Program-made: the position numbers and the translations under genes
The notes under the pieces: generated by a model
The model's input: the letters and a program-made list of their open reading frames with translations, nothing else
Told to the model about the DNA's origin: nothing
The model's database searches: none
In this document: positions 1 to 6,828 of the stretch, in pieces
How the letters are laid out: every line of letters begins with the position of its first letter
Position numbering within the stretch: position 1 is the stretch's first letter
Source of the DNA: an uncultured Bdellovibrionales bacterium
GTDB taxonomy: Bacteria; Bdellovibrionota; Bdellovibrionia; Bdellovibrionales; UBA1609
Assembly: GCA_937980625.1 (NCBI GenBank)
Contig: CALJPJ010000008.1
Coordinates: forward strand, 1 to 15,706
Direction: 5' to 3'
DNA: 15,706 nt

Positions 1-1
1 A

Positions 2-184
2 ATTGAAGAATTAAAAAAAATTTCATTTGCTAATGGAGCTCATGGCTTTAAGATATGTGGTGCCGGCGGTGGTGGCTGTATAATGATATGGGCCCCTTTG
101 CAAACTCATGAAGGAATAACAAAAGCATGCCAAGAAAGAAACTACCAAGTTCTAAAAGCAAAACCAGTTACCCAGCAGGTTTAA
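2..184 (+). CDS. GHMP-family small-molecule kinase, C-terminal fragment (5' end outside window)
   Basis: An open frame enters from the left edge (first full codon at base 2) and ends with TAA at 182-184, giving about 60 residues. It contains the glycine-rich motif KICGAGGGGC, which is GHMP motif 3 (G-A-G-G-G-G-C) and lies near the C-terminus of mevalonate kinase, galactokinase and related enzymes. The Lys-x-Cys-Gly-Ala-Gly-Gly-Gly-Gly-Cys form looks more like mevalonate or phosphomevalonate kinases than homoserine kinase, but the substrate cannot be decided from this fragment. These enzymes transfer phosphate from ATP to small alcohol or sugar substrates in the cytoplasm. The last 58 nt overlap the start proposed for the next gene in another frame, suggesting translational coupling or a later start for that gene. 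Confidence 0.8.
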   Translation: MEELKKISFANGAHGFKICGAGGGGCIMIWAPLQTHEGITKACQERNYQVLKAKPVTQQV

Positions 185-996
185 AGAGTTCTCTGAAAAG
201 TTATTTTTTTAAAGGAGTGGCTCTTGCTGGAGGTAAAACAAATAAAACTGCTGTTGCCAACATAGAGTATTTTGTAAGTAAAAATAAAATTTTTCTTCAC
301 AGCTTAAAAAATAAAATTAAAACAGATAAAGACTATTCTTCAGATGAGCAATTATGTAACTACCTGAATGATAGTCGATCAAATTTGAAGTACATTGCGG
401 TGAATGCATCTTTGAGCTTGCCAAAGTGTATTACATGTCAATTAAAATGCCCTGGTTTTGAAAAATGTGAAGAGCCTGAGATTTTATGGCACTGGAAAAG
501 TCATAAGGATAATAAGAAAAAAAGATTATTTACCCCATATACTGAAAGATGTGCCGAAGTTTATATATCTAATAGTTTAGAAGAAAAATTTAGTATGCCG
601 CACTCATTGGGAGCCAATATGGCTCCTCTCACGGCAAGAGCTAATTACTTAATGAGACAAGTAAAAAAACCATTTATAGAAGTTTACCCAAAACTATCTT
701 TATGGAGGATTGGGCGAGCTATTGGTATTCAAAAATCATATCTTCGCTATCATAAACATTCAGTGAGTGGCGAAGAAGTACGGGAGGCTATTGTTAATCA
801 CCTAATTAAAGCTGAAGTTGCATTTATTTATGATGAAGATAAAAAAATGTTAATTGAAGATAACTCATCATTTGAGGCATTTCTTTGTGCTTTAACTGGT
901 GTGCTAAAGTATAAAAAACAAGTAGAGCCACGCCCGAAAGGTTTTCCTAAAAAGGAGGCGTGGATTGATTTTCCAAAGGAAAAACTTACTTTTTAA
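127..996 (+). CDS. DUF429 family protein (predicted RNase H-fold nuclease) with four-Cys cluster
   Basis: This 289-residue protein matches my recall of the DUF429 family (predicted RNase H-like nucleases, no settled function). After a basic tail of about 25 residues comes GVALAGGKTNKTA (30-42), an AVNASLSLP strand (91-99), a cysteine group at 101, 104, 108 and 114 (CX2CX3CX5C), FTPYTERCAE (135-144), a conserved LGANMAPLTARA block (161-172) and IEVYPKLSLWRIG (184-196). The family typically carries Asp in the first strand (like GIDLAGG) and in the second (like IAIDAPLSLP); here these are Ala and Asn, so nuclease activity is doubtful. The four cysteines could hold a metal or Fe-S cluster (inference). 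The ATG at 127 has AAGGA at 111-115, 11 nt upstream. It lies inside the preceding kinase gene; a GTG at 217 is the alternative but would cut into the first strand. Confidence 0.75.
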   Translation: MPRKKLPSSKSKTSYPAGLKSSLKSYFFKGVALAGGKTNKTAVANIEYFVSKNKIFLHSLKNKIKTDKDYSSDEQLCNYLNDSRSNLKYIAVNASLSLPKCITCQLKCPGFEKCEEPEILWHWKSHKDNKKKRLFTPYTERCAEVYISNSLEEKFSMPHSLGANMAPLTARANYLMRQVKKPFIEVYPKLSLWRIGRAIGIQKSYLRYHKHSVSGEEVREAIVNHLIKAEVAFIYDEDKKMLIEDNSSFEAFLCALTGVLKYKKQVEPRPKGFPKKEAWIDFPKEKLTF

Positions 997-1094
997 TATC
1001 ATTAGCGATTATTAATTCCTTGCAAGCATATTGACTCTAAATATAAGTCTGATCAGGCGAGAACACGCCCTAGAATCTAAACTGTAACTAGAGT

Positions 1095-1123
1095 TTGGTC
1101 TGGCTTTTTTGTGATGCTATGAC
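1095..1123 (+). promoter_or_regulatory. Candidate sigma70 promoter for the FlgT-like/HAD gene pair
   Basis: TTGGTC at 1095-1100 is separated by 17 nt from TATGAC at 1118-1123. The -10 is preceded by TG at 1115-1116 with one base between, which is an extended -10. Transcription would start near 1130, just upstream of the possible starts at 1149 and 1167. This is a motif match only. Confidence 0.4.
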
Positions 1124-1166
1124 ATAGTAATAGAGAATAGTACAGTTTATGAGTAAAATAGCCACA

Positions 1167-2105
1167 ATGAAAAAACTAATTATACTATTTGTCGCAACAT
1201 GGTTTTCAGCAATTTGTTTTGCTGATGTAGAGCATAAACTCATCAGAAGGATTACTGTTTTTCCTGTAGCTGTTAAGAGCAAATATACTAAAAAGGCTGA
1301 GAGCGCTTGGTGGAAGGTAAGAGAGGCATTAACTGAAGATAAGCGTTTTTTAGTTGCTAGCCGTAGTTTTTTAATTAAAAAGGATGTTTTTCAAGCAAGG
1401 TCAGAATTAACTCCTGCTGACGCAATTATTTTAGGTCAGCTTTTAGATGCCCACGCACTTGTAACCACATTTATGAAAAAACGAGCTCTCCATATGCATG
1501 TTTATGGCGGAGAAGTTGGGCAGCTGCTTTGGGAGTCCAATATTAAGTTGCATCCCTCTATTCCTGTGGTCGATCAATTAGAAAAAGCGAGTATAAAGTT
1601 ATTGAATGATTTTATAGCTTCAATTCCGTATCAAGGTTATGTTTTTATAGATAAGTTTGAGGGCAAAGCAGTCATTCAAAATGGAACTGACTATTTAGTT
1701 CGAGCAAAAATAGGATTAAATGCTAAAGTTGATAAGGGCGATAAAGTTCAAATTATTAAGTTAAAACCAAAAGATTATAAGCCCTTATTTAAAAGCTCTT
1801 CAGAAATAACTATAATGGCAGAAGGAGATGTTACTGAGGTGAAAAAAGGTTTTGTGACTGTAAAGCTAGATAGGCATATACCAGTTAACTTAATCAAGGA
1901 AAATGATTTGGTAAGAATTCCATCGGAATATAATCGCTTACATGAATTATTTAAAATTAAAGATAGCTTAAAGACTAAAATTAGTTCAGAGTATTATTCA
2001 CCAGAAATTACTGAGGCTTCAAATGAGGTCAAAGAAAAAAAACCTTTAGTAGCAGCATTAACCATAATACTTAATGTTGCAATATTTTTATTATTAGCAT
2101 TTTGA
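1167..2105 (+). CDS. Exported CsgG/FlgT-like protein with C-terminal membrane anchor
   Basis: Counting from the ATG at 1167, the protein has 312 residues. It opens with MKKLIILFVATWFSAICFA, a typical signal peptide with cleavage probable before Asp-Val-Glu-His. The N-terminal half has the pattern of CsgG/TolB-N/FlgT-middle domains: a strand like ITVFPV, then RFLVASRS, a helix, and LGQLLDAHALVT followed by amphipathic strands. The second half resembles FlgT C-terminal modules: GYVFIDKFEGKAVIQNG, then ADKGDKVQ-like turns and GDVTEVKKGFVTVKL, ending with a gating-loop-like NDLVRIP. Residues near the end (VAALTIILNVAIFLLLAF) form one membrane helix, which is not usual in FlgT. A role at the envelope or flagellar base is inference. 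An in-frame ATG at 1149 is also possible; I prefer 1167 because it gives a standard signal peptide, though neither start has a strong ribosome site. The next gene begins 9 nt downstream. Confidence 0.6.
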   Translation: MKKLIILFVATWFSAICFADVEHKLIRRITVFPVAVKSKYTKKAESAWWKVREALTEDKRFLVASRSFLIKKDVFQARSELTPADAIILGQLLDAHALVTTFMKKRALHMHVYGGEVGQLLWESNIKLHPSIPVVDQLEKASIKLLNDFIASIPYQGYVFIDKFEGKAVIQNGTDYLVRAKIGLNAKVDKGDKVQIIKLKPKDYKPLFKSSSEITIMAEGDVTEVKKGFVTVKLDRHIPVNLIKENDLVRIPSEYNRLHELFKIKDSLKTKISSEYYSPEITEASNEVKEKKPLVAALTIILNVAIFLLLAF

Positions 2106-2114
2106 CGGGAAATT

Positions 2115-3176
2115 ATGGCCGACTGGAAAAATAGATCAGATATAGATTTAGATGTAGTTTTTTTCTCTTATAATGATAAAGGTGTGAGTGCATCGGATTA
2201 CTCTTATCTATGGGACTTAGATAAAACATATTTAGACACTAAATTTGAAAATATCAAAGGGCTATTTAGGACTGTATTTGAAAAAGCTTTTGAGAAAAAA
2301 AATATACCTGGAACTTCAGAGCTTGTAAGTTCAATTAAAAAATTTAATAGTAAAACTTCAGAAGCCTTTCCACTTTTTTTTATAACTGCTTCACCACCTC
2401 AGCTTGAAAAAAAAATAAGAGAAAAATTAATAATTGATAAAATTGAGCCTGCCGGACTTTTTTGTAAAGATAATATTCAAAATTTACATCCACAAAAACT
2501 ATGGCGTTTAAAAAAGCAAATAGGCTATAAGCTTCATGCATTAATGCAGTTGCGAACAAAGTTATCAGACAATGTGCAACAAGTTTTATGGGGCGATGAT
2601 AGTGAGGCTGATGCTATTATTTATTCATTGTATTCCGATATTTGTATGCGTAGGCGTAGTCGTTTAGAGTTTACCAAACTACTTTCAGGGCTACATGTTC
2701 AAGATAGCCAGATTAAATTGATTTTAAATATACAAAGCCAAGTTCCAGAGCAAGACCCCGTGGGGAGATATTATATCAACCTAGAAGAGGACACAGATGC
2801 TGAGTATTATATAAAGTTTGGACGCCGATGTATGCCTACCTATAATAGCTTTCAGTCAGCTCTAGATTTATTGCAACTAGGTAGGTTGGAAATGGACCAT
2901 GTTATTAATGTTGGTCGTAGTATGATTAATAATTACAGCTTTACTACCGACGAATTAGAAAAAAGTATAGAAGATTTAGTGAGGCGTAAAATATTAGGTA
3001 AAAATTTACTAGAGCAACTTTTGCCGAAATTACAAGAAAAAAAACTCATACATAATTATTATGAACCATCTATTCCTCCAATAGAAGTAAAGTGGGAAAA
3101 TGATGAGTTAACTTTTGAAGGAAGCTCTGACCCTTGGGTGCCAGAACGCATAGACTATTTACACGATTATAGGTAG
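2115..3176 (+). CDS. HAD-superfamily phosphatase-like protein, App1/DUF2183 type
   Basis: This 353-residue protein carries the HAD catalytic motifs in order: WDLDKTYL with nucleophile Asp34 and Asp36, FFITASPPQ with Thr91 and Ser93, a candidate motif III Lys139, and WGDDSEADAIIYSLYSDI with Asp161/Asp162 and Asp166. The Gly-Asp-Asp/Ser-x-x-Asp-x-x-x-Tyr arrangement followed by a strand resembles App1-type phosphatidate phosphatases (DUF2183). An aspartyl-phosphate hydrolysis mechanism follows from the family; the substrate (phosphatidate or other) is inference. Residues from about 185 to the end are mostly helical and I do not recognise them. There is no signal peptide, so it is probably cytoplasmic. 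It starts 9 nt after the FlgT-like gene with GGGAA just upstream, so the two are probably co-transcribed. Confidence 0.7.
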   Translation: MADWKNRSDIDLDVVFFSYNDKGVSASDYSYLWDLDKTYLDTKFENIKGLFRTVFEKAFEKKNIPGTSELVSSIKKFNSKTSEAFPLFFITASPPQLEKKIREKLIIDKIEPAGLFCKDNIQNLHPQKLWRLKKQIGYKLHALMQLRTKLSDNVQQVLWGDDSEADAIIYSLYSDICMRRRSRLEFTKLLSGLHVQDSQIKLILNIQSQVPEQDPVGRYYINLEEDTDAEYYIKFGRRCMPTYNSFQSALDLLQLGRLEMDHVINVGRSMINNYSFTTDELEKSIEDLVRRKILGKNLLEQLLPKLQEKKLIHNYYEPSIPPIEVKWENDELTFEGSSDPWVPERIDYLHDYR

Positions 3177-3292
3177 TAAAAATTAAGTTAATTGGCATTG
3201 TAATATTTTGTAGAAAATTAACTCAGTAAACACTTCCTCTCTCTCAAAGATATTAAAAAGAAGAGTATTACTGTTTTTATTAATGAATAAAT

Positions 3293-3700
3293 TTAAAATA
3301 TGTCGCCAGCAAGAGAGCAAGTAAATTCAAGTGAACCTTGGTTGTCACCAATAATTTCATCTTCTTCTGGAACATTGTTTAAATCGTAAGGAAATACAAG
3401 TCTCGCTTCAAACTTTGTAGTTTCATCAATTTTTTGTGGAAATATAACAAAAATTTCAAAAGGGTCATTTTTAGCTTGGGATTCAAATACATACTCTCCA
3501 TTTCTAAACTCTTTAAAGTCAGCCACTGTTGTATCATCTGTGTCAAAAAAACCAGCCTTATTATTTAAAAAATATAATTCATAACTTTCAAACTGACTGT
3601 TTAACTCACACACAGTTCCAGGTAGTTTAGGAAACATAAGTTTTTCTGCGTTACTAGATAAAGTAGTAAATATGATTAAAGTAAGAGCTATTAGTTTCAA
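3293..3700 (-). CDS. Small secreted protein of unknown function, TTG start
   Basis: The 135-residue product begins with MKLIALTLIIFTTLSSNA, a clear signal peptide cleaved before Glu-Lys. The mature part of about 117 residues is acidic, looks strand-rich, and has two cysteines (in GTVCEL near its start and FTCSLA near its end), which could form one disulfide in the periplasm or outside the cell. I recognise no family. The start codon is TTG (complement of CAA at 3698-3700); it is supported by GAGGT (complement of 3708-3712) 7-8 nt upstream and by the signal peptide beginning exactly there. The gene is flanked by opposite-strand genes and is probably transcribed alone. Confidence 0.7.
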   Translation of the reverse strand: MKLIALTLIIFTTLSSNAEKLMFPKLPGTVCELNSQFESYELYFLNNKAGFFDTDDTTVADFKEFRNGEYVFESQAKNDPFEIFVIFPQKIDETTKFEARLVFPYDLNNVPEEDEIIGDNQGSLEFTCSLAGDIF

Positions 3701-3707
3701 AGTTGTG

Positions 3708-3712
3708 ACCTC
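3708..3712 (-). promoter_or_regulatory. Ribosome binding site that fixes a TTG start
   Basis: GAGGT on the - strand lies 7-8 nt before the TTG codon at 3700-3698. No ATG or GTG lies close by in frame, so this site supports TTG initiation of the small secreted protein. Confidence 0.6.
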
Positions 3713-3744
3713 ACGGTTGGTTTTAGTTTAAAGAGTACTAAATT

Positions 3745-3771
3745 ATTATAGTAGTTAAATGAAAAATACAA
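3745..3771 (-). promoter_or_regulatory. Candidate promoter for the small secreted protein gene
   Basis: On the - strand a perfect -10 TATAAT (complement of 3745-3750) lies about 45 nt before the TTG start. A weak -35, TTGTAT (complement of 3766-3771), is 15 nt further upstream, shorter than the usual 17. This is a motif match only. Confidence 0.4.
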
Positions 3772-4142
3772 TTTAGTTTGGGTTATATTTTAAGTAAAAG
3801 TTGGTCAATTAAAATAATAAAATATTATTAAATGTTTAAAATAATGCTTATGTATAGGACATTGACCAAGAGTATTACCTTTATGTTCATTAAGAGAACT
3901 GTAAACCAAGGGTTGGAGTTCATGTTCACAGTGCTTTATATGTTTAATGTCCTGATTATTATTTCTACAATAAATTAAAGTTTTATTTCATATAGGGTCA
4001 ACCCATATCTTAGTCTAGTTGATTAATGTTTAGACACTAATCACTTTTAGTGAAAATAAACTAACTCTATTGGTTCTCAGCTGGCCATTGAGTTGCAAGT
4101 TCAAATGCTGGTTAATAATTTATAAGGGTTGGGGTCAATAAA

Positions 4143-5891
4143 ATGAAAAATTATTTTTTAGGAACAGTTTTTATATTTAGTTTGTTTTACACATCAAGTG
4201 TTTGCGCCAGTTTAGCAGAAAACCAGTTACCAACAAACTGGTACATTGAAACAAGACAAGTTAATCCACAAACGATTGAAGCAGCAAGCTCCACTGATGA
4301 AATTTATGGTGATCGATGGAGGCAAGATACAATTAACAATGCATATATAGGTCCAAATGCCTGGGGGTTTGGCTCAGACTTTGCGGGTGCAGGGGGTGCA
4401 AGTGGATTGGAGGACGCTTTTGTAAAGTGGTCTTATTTGCCAAGTGATCAACTGCAATTGAAATGGTTTGTTGGTGGTTATCACCGTGATTATAACGGTC
4501 GGCCGGCACATGGCTGGCAATCTGTTATGGGGGGTAATAATGTTAAAGCTTACCCTAGAATAGGAATAGGTTCAGCGTCTGGTCAACCCTATGCAACTTC
4601 AGGTTCTCCATCGAACGTACCAATTGCTACTACAAGTGGAGTGAGAACTGTTGATCAAGAAAAAATTAATTTGAATATTGGTTTGCCTGCAAGGGTTAGA
4701 AATTTAACAGATATAGATGTTCATATAAATTTAAATTTTGAAGGTGGTTCTCAGGATGTTGATGCAAATAATAGATATGGAAACTATTTCTTCGCTATAG
4801 ACTCTTACTTTCACGATGTGGATGACATACACAACTTATCTCATCCGAGTTTAAAAGGCTCTTTAAATGCTATTAATGATTCAAGTGGAGACATTTTAGG
4901 TACAGATATGAGTAGTTTGCCAGCAACAACAAAAAAATGGGCTATGATGATTTGGTATCATACACCACCATTTTATGAAACTTCTGGAGGCCAGCCATTA
5001 AATAATGGCAATACAGTAGTTATAGATGGTCGGGAGTTTTATGTTAAATATAAAGTAGAAGTGGCAAGTCAAAAAAAGTTTAAATATGTTGCCTTTATAA
5101 TGAAAAGGTCAACAGAAGAACTCACTGCCGGAGGGAAGCAACCTATAGTTCGGTTTAAAAAATTTACAGATTTTTTAATCAATGGTTCATTTCAAGAGTT
5201 ACTAAATCGTGAAGGAGCTTTAGAAGATATAGATGGTCAGTACCGAATTATAAAAGCGCCATCAGCAAGCTATGTTTTAAGTGATATTAATGTTGGAGTA
5301 GAGGCTTCCACAAACCCGGATACAAGTTTAGATACAACTCCAAGGCCTGTGGCAATAAATTTTAAAGAGCTTTATTTTCATGTTCATGGAAAGGGTGAAT
5401 TTGGTTTTAAAAGTGTTACAAACAAAGGTGAAGTGCCGACTAATGATAACAATCATTCGAGTTTAGATCCTGAAGAAATGAATCCTAAAGTTGGAGCTGG
5501 AACCCCTGCTTTACCTTTATGCACATCTAATAATGGCAAAGGTAATTTGGGTAGAAATGGAAATTACTATAATAATAATGGCACCCAATGTCAGTCTAGC
5601 TCCAGTACAGAAGTGATAATTGTTGATAGAGATGTGACTAGTAATATGGGTTTACCTGTATGCACATCTAATAATGGCAAAGGTAATTTAGGTAGAAATG
5701 GAAATCACTATAATAATAATGGCACCCAATGTCAGTCGATGTCCAGTACAGAAGTGACAACTGTTGATAGAGATGTGACTAGTAATGTGGGTTTACCTGT
5801 ATGCATATCTAATAGTGGAAAAGGTAATTTAGGTAGAAACGGAAATCACTATAATAATAATGGAACTCAATGTCAGTCTAGCTCTATTTAA
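4143..5891 (+). CDS. Secreted GH12-like protein with C-terminal 47-residue tandem repeats
   Basis: The 582-residue protein has a signal peptide (about residues 1-22, cleavage near VCA-S). Residues of roughly 125-415 follow glycoside hydrolase family 12 (clan GH-C, beta-1,4/xyloglucan endoglucanases): NNVKAYPRI (132-140, like NVKSYPN), strands ending ANNRYGNYFFAID (208-220), KKWAMMIWYH (264-273, like YEIMIWL), a GGQP turn, VVIDGREFYVKY (292-303), KYVAFIM (314-320), FLINGS (344-349), and VGVEAST (384-390), where GH12 keeps its acid/base Glu (GFE/GTE). Glu387 fits that role, but the nucleophile Glu is Ala267, so hydrolysis is unlikely if the alignment holds; it may bind glycan instead. A linker (about 430-456) leads to nearly three Asn/Gly-rich repeats with two Cys each. 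The start follows GGGG 8 nt upstream. The family call rests on pattern recall, not a search. Confidence 0.6.
   Translation: MKNYFLGTVFIFSLFYTSSVCASLAENQLPTNWYIETRQVNPQTIEAASSTDEIYGDRWRQDTINNAYIGPNAWGFGSDFAGAGGASGLEDAFVKWSYLPSDQLQLKWFVGGYHRDYNGRPAHGWQSVMGGNNVKAYPRIGIGSASGQPYATSGSPSNVPIATTSGVRTVDQEKINLNIGLPARVRNLTDIDVHINLNFEGGSQDVDANNRYGNYFFAIDSYFHDVDDIHNLSHPSLKGSLNAINDSSGDILGTDMSSLPATTKKWAMMIWYHTPPFYETSGGQPLNNGNTVVIDGREFYVKYKVEVASQKKFKYVAFIMKRSTEELTAGGKQPIVRFKKFTDFLINGSFQELLNREGALEDIDGQYRIIKAPSASYVLSDINVGVEASTNPDTSLDTTPRPVAINFKELYFHVHGKGEFGFKSVTNKGEVPTNDNNHSSLDPEEMNPKVGAGTPALPLCTSNNGKGNLGRNGNYYNNNGTQCQSSSSTEVIIVDRDVTSNMGLPVCTSNNGKGNLGRNGNHYNNNGTQCQSMSSTEVTTVDRDVTSNVGLPVCISNSGKGNLGRNGNHYNNNGTQCQSSSI
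5511..5888 (+). repeat. Tandem repeat, 141-bp unit, 2.7 copies, in frame
   Basis: Units start at 5511, 5652 and 5793, exactly 141 bp (47 codons) apart. The first two differ at about nine positions by eye; the third stops after 96 bp at the stop codon. Each unit reads LPxCxSNxGKGNLGRNG, then an Asn-rich stretch ending NNNGTQCQS, with cysteines 23 residues apart; full units continue with a Thr/Val/Asp linker (VDRDVTSN). High DNA identity points to recent duplication or ongoing copy-number change. Confidence 0.95.
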
Positions 5892-6738
5892 AATCAACAG
5901 GGAAGGCAAAAAAAGTTTTTGGGCCGTTATAGTTTCTTATTTTAATTTGAGTGAACACATCAGAAATACAAGCCTCAATTTTAGTGTCTTGAGTCTTGTT
6001 TTCAATGATATTTATATCTTTTAGTACACCTAGCTCAGTGACATTAAAGCCCACTAACAAGCGACCACTAATAATATTATTTTCTCTAATTCTGTTAGCG
6101 AGACATTTTTCAAATAAATGTCTTTTTTTAAATATTGAAGTTTCAATATAACGAGTTGAAATCTCATGTTGGCTAAGGCCTTTTTGTTTGGCCGGAGTTT
6201 CTTCAGGCTTGACTTCAATTTGATTGATTGAGTCTGGCGTACTAATTTTATTTGCATAAATACTCATGGCAATAGATTTTTTATTAATAAATTTGGCACC
6301 AGGTGAATAAAATGTATTTTTATGTAAAATAATAAGACCTTGTTCGTCGCCCTTAGAGATTAATTCATAGTTACCGTATATAATATGCAGTAAGTATTTT
6401 TTTTGGTCATCAATATTCCAAACTTGAAATTTTGCTTGGCTGTTATCAAGTAAGTCAATAATCCAACCATTTTCAAAACCAATTTGGGTTTTAGCACCAT
6501 TTAATGTGGTAACAGAGCTATTGTTAAATAAATTTTCGGGGTAATTTGGGGTTGTGCTAAAAGGTGCATCATAATTTTTTTTAAACTGAATTGAACCAAC
6601 AGAGCTAGATATTTGTGCTATGTATTCACTATCAATTTTTTCATTATTAGATGCTGGGGAGTCTTGGTTAAGAAAATAAATGAGTAAGAGGGTAAAACAA
6701 AAACAAATAATTAGATAAGTGCTTTTTTTTAAGTTCAT
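5884..6738 (-). CDS. FecR-like plus AgmX/PglI C-terminal domain membrane-anchored protein
   Basis: The 284-residue protein has an N-terminal signal anchor (residues 7-23). Residues 38-135 follow the FecR pattern: a SSVGSI strand, ENLFNNSSVTT, an IGFENGWIIDLLDNS hairpin and a later strand run. A Lys/Pro/Glu-rich linker (about 165-190) leads to an AgmX/PglI-type C-terminal domain (about 197-284), with SGRLLVGFNVTELGVLKDI and two characteristic cysteines, Cys212 and Cys257, before the closing AFPVDF strand. In Myxococcota and Bdellovibrionota such domains belong to TonB-like periplasmic proteins linked to gliding or envelope machinery; a periplasmic scaffold or force-transfer role is inference. 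The stop overlaps the stop of the convergent GH12-like gene by 8 bp. No strong ribosome site is seen before the ATG. A secG terminator lies upstream, so it needs its own promoter or read-through. Confidence 0.75.
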   Translation of the reverse strand: MNLKKSTYLIICFCFTLLLIYFLNQDSPASNNEKIDSEYIAQISSSVGSIQFKKNYDAPFSTTPNYPENLFNNSSVTTLNGAKTQIGFENGWIIDLLDNSQAKFQVWNIDDQKKYLLHIIYGNYELISKGDEQGLIILHKNTFYSPGAKFINKKSIAMSIYANKISTPDSINQIEVKPEETPAKQKGLSQHEISTRYIETSIFKKRHLFEKCLANRIRENNIISGRLLVGFNVTELGVLKDINIIENKTQDTKIEACISDVFTQIKIRNYNGPKTFFAFPVDFK

Positions 6739-6761
6739 AAATGACTGCCAATAAAAAGGTT

Positions 6762-6792
6762 AAAAAAAAGTGACTCAAAAAATTGAGTCACT
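6762..6792 (-). terminator. Rho-independent terminator of secG
   Basis: Arms AGTGACTCAA (6769-6778) and TTGAGTCACT (6783-6792) form a perfect 10-bp stem with an AAAA loop. The run of A at 6762-6769 becomes a U-tract on the - strand just after the hairpin. It lies 37 nt beyond the secG stop, in the right orientation. Confidence 0.9.
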
Positions 6793-6828
6793 AAAATTAT
6801 GACAGCTAATGATTGAAAAGTAAAAGTG

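Larger units (their letters stand above)
3701..4142. other. 442-bp intergenic region with inverted repeats and recurring GGTCAA
   Basis: No credible coding frame is seen between the divergent genes. The region is very AT-rich and holds: a 9-bp inverted repeat, TTGGTCAAT at 3801-3809 with ATTGACCAA at 3861-3869; nested inside it AATAAT/ATTATT at 3813-3829; a GGG-TCAA-CCC hairpin with ATAT flanks at 3990-4008; and CACTAA/TTAGTG around a 6-nt loop at 4035-4052. The hexamer GGTCAA or its complement occurs four times (3803, 3862, 3996, 4133). Promoter-like pairs include TTGGTC/TATTAT at 3801-3828 (+, 16-nt spacer) and TTGACC with TAATTT (complement of 3996-4001 and 3972-3977, - strand, 18-nt spacer). 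It probably holds the control region of both flanking genes; a small RNA is possible. Confidence 0.45.

Noticed and set aside
1031..1036. TTGACT as a -35 box of a promoter
   Set aside because: No acceptable -10 lies 16-18 nt downstream.
1054..1071. Possible hairpin GGCG-AGAACA-CGCC before the FlgT-like gene
   Set aside because: The stem is only 4 bp and no T-run follows, so it is not a terminator.
3186..3223. AGTTAATT/AATTAACT inverted repeat after the HAD gene as a terminator
   Set aside because: The stem is all weak pairs with a 22-nt loop and no U-tract; it is expected by chance in such AT-rich sequence.
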